A stretch of 64,000 bases of DNA from Leptodontidium sp. MPI-SDFR-AT-0119 (lineage: Eukaryota > Ascomycota > Leotiomycetes > Helotiales > Leptodontidiaceae). This document shows, in pieces, positions 55,610-64,000 of the stretch (position 1 is the stretch's first letter; the number at the start of each line of letters is the position of its first letter). The notes below the pieces were generated by a model. It did not search any database, had not been told where the DNA came from, and saw only the letters and a list, made by a program, of their open reading frames with translations. The stretch spans positions 3,782,001 to 3,846,000 of the forward strand of contig JAHLEZ010000001.1 of the NCBI GenBank assembly GCA_020726505.1, given 5' to 3'. The position numbers and the translations under genes are program-made.

Positions 55610-58263
55610 ATGGCTTCGCATTATCCTCAACCGGATTCTTACCACCACACGCGGACTAAATCATCTGTACTCGCCGGCTTACCATTCATGCACAAGAGAA
55701 CGCCCTCTACTGGAGTTATCCTCTCCTCGAACGCATCCAGCGAATTTGTTGCGACTCCAGTGTACGAATCAATGCCATTTCTTCCACCCGACCATCCACA
55801 TTCCAGAGCATTGGGAGAAATACAGCAAAATCAACAAACACAACTTCCGCTGTCACCAAAGAAGTCAAGAGAGGGAAAGCGACCACATACAACTGAGGAG
55901 GGGTTCAAATCACTACACAAGAAGACATTGAGCTCCATTTCATTGAAGTCTCTTGCTGGCCGTGATACCGACAAGGTTACGAAGTCGAAAGAATCCAAGT
56001 CTAGCAAACCGAAGAAGACGAAATCATCAACCAACCTCGCAACCCTCCTCTCTCGCCCCAAGTCCTCAAGAAGTCTGCACAAGGAGGCCGAAGCCGAAGC
56101 TCGTGCCCAAAAAGATAAGGAAAACAGAACGCCAACCTCCTCGTCCCCTGCAGAAACGACACGACCTCCGCCAATATATGCCCAGTTCTCCAGCGAACAT
56201 TTTGCAAAACAACCTCTGGGAGGGAAGTTTCTTGAAGATGAGATAGATCGCTACACTCCGGAGAACTACTCTCCAGGTAAACAACGCAATTTCTATAAGG
56301 GACCTGGACACCAACCTACTCTCACCAAACGCGATGAGGGCCTCGAACGACCAAAGATGTCATACCTGCCCAGCAGCTTTAGTGTGCAGGACATCACCCG
56401 CAAAGTTAGCAATGGATCAAGGAAGAGCGCGGAGTTGATGCGCCGGGTCTCTGGTGGGAAACGCCCAAGCTTTGACAGGAAAGTAACAGGATCCTCTGCC
56501 AAGTCTGACATCACGGACAAGGTAGCTCCAAGCAAAGGCCAACGAGTACTAGCTGCCGTGTCAGCGTTTGGTGGAAAGGTACAAAAGCAAGATGCTCAAT
56601 CGGAGCCCATGCTGCAGGATAAGGATATTGATCGAGAGTTCGAGGCTATGTTGGACAGAAGAAACATCCCCGAACACCAACGTGGAAAGATGCGAAATCT
56701 TGCCATGTCAATGAAGAAGGACTTCGTTAGACAGGACTGGGCGGAGATAGCTGCTGCGAAGAATGGCAGACCCGGAACGAATGGTAGCGACTCAAGTGCT
56801 GATGCTACGAATGGTACCCAGGCTGTCCCTGAAGTCAAAGCTAAGAGGCCCAGGAGCCGAACTTTCACATTGTCGAGAGGAAGTAGTAAGGAACCACAAT
56901 CACCAACCAAGAAGAAGTCAGAAGGAACATTTGGGAAACATGCCCGCACGAAATCAACAGAGACCGGAAATGGGGGTGGTAAATCGTTCACTGCAACTGG
57001 TGTTGCAGCTGCCCAGTCAATCATCGCCAAGGCAAAGGGACAATTGCCAGATGACTTCGTTTCCTACCTCAGAAAGGTCCAGAAGCCGGAGCTGGTTGAA
57101 GTTGGTCGTCTGCATAAACTGCGACTTCTACTTCGAAATGAGACTGTTGCATGGACAGACGAATTCATTGGCCAGGGAGGAATGGAGGAAATTGTTGGTT
57201 TACTACATAGAACCATGGAGGTTGAGTGGAGGTATGTTTATCACACCCCTAATGTCATGCCGGAGCTAATTTTCGCAACAGAGAGGAACATGAGGATGCT
57301 TTGCTTCATGAGGTTCTTCTTTGCCTCAAGGCACTTTCGACTACTGCTCTTGCTCTGCACCATCTCGACAAGATCCAACACACCCTCTTTCCGGCGCTCC
57401 TGCACATGATCTTCGACGAAGAGAAGAAGGGACCGAGCGAATTTACAACCCGCAACATTGTTACTTCTCTGTTGTTTACGTACCTGAAGTCAGCACCAAT
57501 TTCCGAGCGTGCTCACCGCGCCAAGACGCTGCTCTCCTACCTTCGGGATCCAGAACCAAACGAGTCCCAGCGACCTGTTGGGTTTGTTCTCGATATGCGA
57601 CGCCCTCGCCCATATCGAGTCTGGTGCAAAGAAGTAGTCAATGTGACAAAGGAAGTCTTCTGGATTTTCCTTCACAACTTGAATGTCGTTGCCCTCCCAG
57701 GTGCAAGACACCATGACAGCGAGACTATGTACGAGACGAGCAACTCAACCATCGCCTCTTTGATGTCGAACAGTAACTTCGACAGCTCGAACCCACACCA
57801 CGTTTTCATGGCCCGACACTTCCCTCAAGAACTTCCACCTGTACCAGCAGCTCCATATGTCGGAGGAGTTGAGTGGGATGCTACCAACTACCTCGCATCA
57901 CATCTCGATCTCATCAACGGTATCATATCATGTCTACCCACACAGACTGAGCGAAATACATTGCGTGAGCAGATGCTGGTGTCGGGTTGGGAGAAGTGCT
58001 TGGGAGGCACACTTCGCTTGTGTAAGGAGAAGTTTTATGGTGGCGTACATGCTGGTTTGAGATGCTGGGTTGCAGCTGCTGTGGACGATGGCTGGGATAC
58101 TCGGGACGTACGAAATGGTCCTTCGGTTGAGCCCAAGAGCCCAATGAAGCAGAGCCCCAAGAAAGCATCTGCTGCGTTGGCGCCACCGCCAAAGATAGAT
58201 ATGAAGCTGGACTTTGCGGGCGAGAGACAGAAAAAGCCTGTGAATGATGATATGTGGTTATGA
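55610..58263 (+). CDS. GBD/FH3-domain (formin-type Rho GTPase-binding) protein, Rid1-like, 867 aa
   Basis: The protein looks like fission yeast Rid1: a diaphanous-type GTPase-binding/FH3 armadillo region without the FH1-FH2 actin-assembly domains of formins. Exons are 55610-57231 and 57282-58263; the join restores MEVEWREEHEDALLHEVLLC. The first 400 residues are Ser/Lys-rich and disordered (SKPKKTKSSTNLATLLSRPK, KVSNGSRKSAELMRRVSGGK). The folded part starts near MLDRRNIPEHQRGKMRNLAM, a classic GBD motif (IPEHxRxKMRxL), is interrupted by a disordered basic loop, and resumes at PDDFVSYLRKVQKPELVEVGRLHKL. It continues through armadillo-type helices to CWVAAAVDDGWDTRDV. A role in polarity downstream of Rho/Cdc42 is inferred. 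The C-terminus is Lys/Pro-rich. Confidence 0.87.
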
Positions 58264-59427
58264 ACGGGGCCTAGTTGATGATCAAGTTTGTGTTTATGTT
58301 CTGTATCGTTGTGGTTGGTTAGCGTTGGTGTGGAATGGGAGTCGTGGCTGGTCACCAGTCCTTTGATTACGGCTCTCTTATCTTTTTTCTTCTTCTTGTA
58401 TCGTATCATGGGCGGGTGGTGTTGGTGGTCATTGCTTTCTGCTTGCTGTTTTCCTCTCTCGCTCTCTTTGTCTCTTATAATGATGAGTTCGAATGAGTAA
58501 TGATTATATGAGTGCGGAATGCATAAATTGAATATCATGAACCAACATCCCGTCTGTCTTAAGTGGCTTGTTTAGTGTCTCGTGATTTTGCTTCGAGGAG
58601 GTTTGTTTTCGTGCAGTGTTTTGCATGACGAAAATGAAACATGTTCCCTGATTTAGGAGAGGCAGTCTTGATTTGTTTCAAATTCCGAGTTTTCTTTGAA
58701 ATATTCTGATGTTGAAAGAATTAGATGCTACTTTTCTATCAGACACTAAACGGTGCCGCGTCCTAAATATGCACAGCGAGGTACGTCTTCGGAGCGTGCT
58801 GTCATAAAATATTTCTAGTTTCTTTTCCATTTGTTATAATTCTCCCTCCAAGAGCACTTCTCCTCGCTTAAATAGGGGTGAAATGTTTTGAAAGCCGTTG
58901 CTCTAGTGAGGTTAGTAGGGGTGGTGGATTTGTGTAGATTGGATTGTGGAGGGGGCTGGGCTGTGTTGTTCATAGGGAGTCGAGTGCTTTTGGGTTTGAT
59001 GGATGGAGGATGGAGGATGGATGATGATTGATAGTGATGGACCGCAAATAAGCAGACAACGAATACCAACCGACTGTCGTATTTCACCGTGTAGCCAGCC
59101 AAGAACCAGGAACATTACAAAATACCGAAAACTCGTGTTTAGATACTAGTATTTCGCTCGAAAATCCGATACTATACGGGCCCTTGGAAGTATTAATCGC
59201 AACTTCTTTACGGAATTCATTAACTGCCTTTGGGCGAATGGCTTGGGGAATACTTCGGGTTGATCAATTGATTGGACCAGGAGCCGCGTTGCCAAGATGA
59301 AACATGTGCACTTTCATATTTTGAACTCCATCAACAATAGTTGTCAATTTTGCCTCCAATCTCTTCTCTTCCTCCTTATCAGACCTGCTGTAGCTTTGTT
59401 CAGCGCCTCGTTCGACCACCTTCGCCT
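58264..59427. other. 1.2-kb intergenic region with GGAT repeats
   Basis: This holds the 3' region of the Rid1-like gene. A degenerate (GGAT/GGAG) tract lies at about 58998-59040. No gene is supported. Confidence 0.5.
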
Positions 59428-60599
59428 ATGCTTCTCGTGCGCCGCTGCTGCACTCAAAGTGCGGGAATGGCAGGTTCGACGTTTGTTTCCAGCTCTGGCT
59501 GCAAGTACATACGAGGCAATGTACTAAAGGCTGATACGCGACATCCTGAGAAAAGCCTCTTTCTTGCCCAGTGAGAGTTACCTTTCCTCCAACCGAATCA
59601 TGGCTCATGTACATCTAGTTGCGAGGGCCGACCATTTGTTCTGAAAACGGTGTCTCCATCAGTATTCGAACAATCGAACGAGCTCAAACGTGAATTTGAA
59701 GGCAATACACGCTTTCGACACCATATTGATGAGAACGAAGGCGATTTTACTCTCGTTTATGAATGGTTCAGAGACGACTTGCTTCAGTTGATAAGAAAGC
59801 ATCAAAACATCCCGCTTGTCGAGAAAATGGATACTGCGAGAAACAGGAGAGGCATTGAGAAACTATCATGCCAAGAATTGGATTGACATAGGTACACCCC
59901 ACAGAAGCGAAATGTTGCACTTAAAAAGTGTTTGCTAACAATACCACTTTCTAGATGTGAAGCCTGACAATGTTTTTGTGAATTGGAGTTTGGACGAGCA
60001 AGGTCAGATCAAACCAGAAAGAGTAGCATTGGGTGATCTTGACTGCTCGTTGCAGCTAGAAGATGGTGATCTCCTACGGATACCCAATGGAGGAATGATA
60101 GGGAATGTCATGTGGTGCAGGCCCGAACAGCTGACGGGGCAAGGAATTGGGAAGCCTTCTGACGTCTTTGCCTTTGGTCTCATCGTAAGTACCGCAAGCT
60201 GATGCTGGACAAGAAGTGCGCGCTAAAGACTTCTTTTAGTGCCTGTTCGTGATAACAACCCAAGAAAAGCTGCATCCAAACTTCCAGGAGCTTGATCAAC
60301 AAGGTACCCCGCATAGAGAAGCATTAATGATTATATTGCTCGCATACTTTGGACCGGTTCCTCAAGAGCTTATAACACACATCAATGACGAGGTCTGGGC
60401 CGAGAGGATAACAAAATTTGCGGAGTCACTTGAGGGAATGGGCTTAGGTGAAACTGAGCGCTTGGAGAATTGGCCGCAAGAGGAACAACCGGATCTTGAC
60501 TTTGAAACGAAGAGATTTATTTCCCGTATGACGAATCTTGATCCAGCGAAGAGAGCAACAATGGAAGAAGTTATGGCGGATCCATGGTGGAATAAGTAG
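59428..60599 (+). pseudogene. Fungal protein-kinase-like pseudogene (frameshifted)
   Basis: This is a member of an expanded mould family of kinase-domain proteins. Exons can be traced: 59428-59570, 59619-59891, 59955-60184 and 60240-60599. N-lobe strands are GSTFVSSSGCKYIRG and PFVLKTV (with the ATP-binding Lys). The C-lobe has DVKPDNVFVNW, GDLDCSLQL in the DFG position, MWCRPEQLTGQGIGKPSDVFAFGL and NLDPAKRATMEEVMADPWW. Within exon 2 the homologous frame shifts by one at a run of four As (59824-59827). Upstream reads LLQLIRKHQNIPLVEK, and the continuation GEALRNYHAKNWI lies in the next frame. The His normally found before the catalytic Asp (IHID) is Asp here (59885-59887), supporting decay. 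A sequencing error at the A-run is the alternative explanation for the frameshift. Confidence 0.8.
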
Positions 60600-62626
60600 C
60601 AGTAATATGCAGCTACACTTAATGGCTGGGTAGATTGGAGAATTGGATTGGATCACTATGTTTTATCTAGAAATTGGGCCTCATCGCAACTCCTGATGGT
60701 TATATCCAAAACAGCCAGGTTATACCCTCCCTGTTAAACTTAATTGTGCTACACGCTAACTCATGGTTAGGATTTCGAGGCTACACATGATACTGGCTTC
60801 AACATGGCTTGAAGATGACTAAGTCGATAGGTGGTGTTTCAAACCGAAAATTGTCCTAGCTAGATAATATCCCGAGGTTGAGGAGAGATACCATGTTGTG
60901 CGTGTAGGACAAGGAGCATTGTAGAAGGTTTATTATCTGAGATAGCCACAGAGGTAAATTCTTCGTCAATCTCTTCAAATTTGCCCATATCTCCTTTTAT
61001 CGTTTACAGATGAAGATTAGAAGACATCACACAATTACTCATTCGCAATCAGTCATCTTCTCAGCGACCGATGCGTTAAGGAATCAAGGATGCGTATCCT
61101 ACCGTTTCCAGTCGGTCTACTCCACCACTCCTAGATGGGCCCGATACCAACAAACTGCGACACAGCCGAGCTTTTCAGAGGCTCAACAACCAACCAGAAA
61201 ACAACACACCATGTCACTAATCATGCATATCCACATTCGAAAGTCGCAAGCTGCACAGGCAGCTCAGCCCTACAGGATAGCTAGGTACGTTTTTGACTTG
61301 TTAAGCTTTCCTCGCCTTGGTACCTGCCTTACTGGGCTAACTCTCCACTGTAAAAAGCTGTACTTCTGCACTTCCAACAAGCTGTTTCTCCACCTGATGC
61401 GACCCAGTAATCAGATTGAGAAAGACTTTCAGCTTGCTTAATCGTTCTGTTTTCTGATTCGTGACGAGGTTGAGGATCTGAGCAGTATATATGTCAGGCC
61501 AGTTCAGCTTCATCTTCAACTTGTCTTGTCCCCCACCCTCCCAATAATGCCTTGTGCCTACTCATTTCAATCCATCTCCATCTCCATTATCAATTCAACT
61601 AGCCACCATACACCAAAAACCATTCCACCCGCTCACAATCCAAACAATGTCTTCCTTCCCTCCCGCGACAACACCCTCACGCCTATAGTAGAATACTCCC
61701 TCGCCGAACCCCGTCTCCCCAGCGAGGGAGAGCGCGAGGACAACGAGGAAAGTTTGGGGCTTGAGATCGCAAATTAATGTATGATATGGAGAGAGCATGA
61801 TAGAAGATATCAGAAAGGTTGTTGTTCAGAACAGCAAGGCTGGCTGCACTTACATATCCATTGTCCGAAGGATTATCGAAGGAAGAACACGAAACCCAAA
61901 TCTTGTAAGTATGCTGTCGATTACTTACAGCATGGGTCTCTTGATTTCAGTGCTTAGCGAGTGATACCTCAAGAACAAGGAAGTTGCCAATACCGCAGTT
62001 TGCTAGAGCCGGGCTGTTTCTAAAATTCGAAGTAGCGTCTCGGAATGAAAATCCAAAGTCATAAGCAGTTTGAAAGCCGCCACGTCAAATAGGAGCATGT
62101 TTAGCAGTGGAATTTTTTGGCTTGTTCTCTCCTTTTAAGGTACACCAGTAGGACTTGCGTCGCTCGGCTGTTGGATATGTAGACTTTCGTTTGAATAGGG
62201 GGAGGGGGTAAACAAGCGTAACAATAGCAGGATTTTCTTATCGATGATGGGTGATGGCACAGTGTAGCAACCCTCAAGTACCTGCCAGTTATCAACTGGT
62301 TGAACTTGAAATGTGGTCATGTTTTGGCAATCTTGTAAGCTCTGACGAGCTGGGAGGCTTCCCACGCCAAGTCCCGCATCAAAGCTGACTCTTAGTTGGC
62401 CATTTCTATCACCTCATGCACGTCGGCCCAAGTCTTTGAAAGCAACTTTGAATTCCACTTAAATTGGATCATGGCTAGCAACTGACATCTCGTGTTCATA
62501 ATTTCCTGGGTACTCCTCGTGATGTATTGCAGCCTGTGGAAACCGATTGCAACCCTACTGTACCCAACTAGTCCAAAACCAAGTAAAGCAATTATGGCCA
62601 TCCAAAAATTCCTAAAGCACGCTCGC
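60600..62626. other. 2-kb region without a supported gene
   Basis: This holds the promoter-distal flank of the kinase pseudogene and the 3' flank of FBP1. Two short frames have some protein-like character: 61011-61288 (ending at a GTACGT donor-like site) and 61547-61777. They may be parts of an unrecognised small gene, but I could not join them convincingly. No tRNA or repeat is seen. Confidence 0.4.
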
Positions 62627-63764
62627 TTACTTGTGGAACGACTTCACCTTCTCCATCTCGTCGTAACTACCCATGAAGATACCTGATCTGTCGTGGATAT
62701 GCGCGGGTACAACTTCCATCAGTCTGTTCATATTGCTATCCAAAGCTTGTCCGCCAGCTGGAGGTGGTATTAATAAAGGTTCCTTGGGTATTTCCCGAGG
62801 GAGTCACTTACCATTCTCAAACACCATAGCCATAGGAGCACACTCGTACAGAATTCTTAGCTTTCCCTTGGGACTCTTCTTGTCCGCGGGATAGGCAAAA
62901 ATTCCACCGTAGAGCAAAGTCCGGTATGCATCAGCAACCATACTGCCGATGTATCTCGCAGAGTATGGCTTTCCTCCTTCCTGAGCGGGGTACTTCAAAG
63001 AGTCGAAGTAGGCCTTGGTAGAATCTTCCCAGTATAAGGAGTTACCCTCGTTGACTGAGTAGATAGCTCTCGATTTCGGCATCCTCATATCGGGATGCGT
63101 GAGGATGAACTCTCCAAGCGCGTTATCCATTGTGAAGCCATTGACGGTGCTGCCCTTCATTGTGATGACAAGTTGGGCCGAGGCACCGTACATGGTGAAG
63201 CCAGCAGCGACCAATTCCGTTCCAGGCTTCAGCAGATCCTCCTTTGTACCCATCGAACCCTCTGGCAGCTTGTGGATACCGAAAATCGTGCCAACGGAAA
63301 CACCAGCGTCCAAGTTGGAAGACCCGTCGATAGGATCACATGCCACTGCATAACGAGCCCCCTTGTGTTCTGGGAAGTATATGGCCTCCTCCTCTTCCTC
63401 GGAAACGAGAACGGCGCATTTCCCGGACGAGCGCATGGCCGCTATGAAAAGATCGTTGCCGATAACATCGAGTTTCTTCTGGTCGTCGCCTGTTGTGTTG
63501 CTGGAACCTGCGAGGCCTGTGAGGTTGATGAGGGTGGCTCGTCGGATGTAGTAAGCTATCGATTTGAAGGAAAATTGCAGTGCGTGGCAGAGTAGTCTAG
63601 TAAATTGTCAGTCTGTTGCTGAATAGGGTATTGAAGCAACTGGAAGCATACGTAAAATCCCCAGTGGCTTCCGGGTGCTTCGATTGTTCTTCTGTGAGAA
63701 AGCGAGTGAGGGTTATGATGTCTGTGTTGATCTTCTCCTCCTGCATTCCGCCGCTGGTTGCCAT
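62627..63764 (-). CDS. FBP1: Fructose-1,6-bisphosphatase, 342 aa
   Basis: This gluconeogenic enzyme hydrolyses fructose-1,6-bisphosphate to fructose-6-phosphate in the cytosol. Exons (complement): 63764-63652, 63596-62812 and 62757-62627, with introns of 55 and 54 nt. Joins restore TGDFTLLCHALQFSFKSIAY and MVFENAGGQALDSNMNRLME, both typical. The metal/phosphate site CDPIDGSSNLDAGVSVGTIFGI is intact, as are ARYIGSMVADAYRTLLYGGIFAYPAD and the substrate-binding LRILYECAPMAM. The C-terminus is HDRSGIFMGSYDEMEKVKSFHK. Length and order match yeast Fbp1. The start is the first ATG (MATSGGMQEEKINTDIITL). Expression is expected to be glucose-repressed, as in other fungi, though I see no clear CreA site in the short upstream part available. 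Confidence 0.97.
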
Positions 63765-64000
63765 GATGAAGGGTTTGGGTTTTGAGAAACAGAAATCAGG
63801 TGCTGGTATTGGAACGATGGAGAGAGCAGAGGGATTGGAGAGAAAGAGAAAGTATTGCAATTGAGGATCGTTTTATGGGTTGGTTGAAGTTGGACCTCGG
63901 GTCGAGACGGAGGGGTTCCGAGGGGTCAGAGATGAAGCTTTGAGACGAGCGACGAGAGACGACAAAGGAAGTCAGTTAGTCGGGGGGGTAATATGGGCAA
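63765..64000. promoter_or_regulatory. FBP1 upstream region (to window edge)
   Basis: Two AGGGG elements lie 10 bp apart at 63911-63915 and 63921-63925, about 150 bp upstream of the FBP1 ATG. AGGGG matches the stress-response element core. A G-run near 63982-63987 is close to the window end. Confidence 0.35.

Noticed and set aside
1..64000. Transposons, CRISPR arrays or viral inserts
   Set aside because: No transposase, integrase, reverse transcriptase, capsid or regularly spaced repeat array was found in any frame; the only mobile-like signals are the two tRNA-like repeats.

Overview
The window looks like nuclear DNA of a filamentous ascomycete (Pezizomycotina). The support is gene structure and content: short GT-AG introns of about 48-100 nt with GTAAGT or GTATGT donors and CTAAC/CTAAT-like branch sites, fungal versions of housekeeping genes, and families typical of mould genomes (cytochromes P450, copper amine oxidase, an aldo-keto reductase, a degenerate member of an expanded protein-kinase family). 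Protein style suggests Leotiomycetes, but that placement is an inference. I see no viral, bacterial or plasmid signature, no CRISPR array, no rRNA and no intact tRNA.

Layout. 0.7-6.7 kb: a small unknown nuclear-type protein, a copper amine oxidase and a P450, all on the minus strand. 7.9-12.9 kb: a YTH-domain RNA-binding protein with an RGG-rich body and the GPI mannosyltransferase Gpi18/PIG-V, both minus. 14.9-23.7 kb: a conserved unknown 617-aa protein and the giant proteasome activator Blm10/PA200, both plus. 25.1-30.2 kb: three diverged paralogues of an unrecognised small gene family (A plus, B minus, C plus) with the same three-exon, phase 1/phase 0 structure, interleaved with two related tRNA-like elements. 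30.7-35 kb: a second P450 and an aldo-keto reductase, minus. 35.5-38.2 kb: tRNA thiolase Ncs6/Ctu1 and ribosomal protein eL8, divergent from a 257-bp promoter. 39.5-48.6 kb: beta-carbonic anhydrase, an ornithine cyclodeaminase/mu-crystallin family protein, an RraA-like aldolase, a WBP2-like PPxY protein and Qcr6 of respiratory complex III. 49.4-58.3 kb: an SLC49/FLVCR-like MFS transporter, an unknown protein with an SQ/TQ cluster and a possible OB fold, an Apd1/Aim32-like [2Fe-2S] protein and a Rid1-like GBD/FH3 protein. 59.4-63.8 kb: a frameshifted protein-kinase pseudogene and fructose-1,6-bisphosphatase.

Most genes are independent housekeeping units. The only stretches that look accessory are the redox genes at 2.2-6.7 kb and 30.7-35 kb, the 25-30 kb paralogue cluster and the kinase pseudogene. 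The best candidate for something undescribed is the three-gene family at 25.1-30.2 kb. Its members share intron positions, a common core and, in two of them, a strongly conserved C-terminal RKIDESYD motif. All exon boundaries were read by eye from splice consensus, frame continuity and family resemblance; no database search or transcript data were available.
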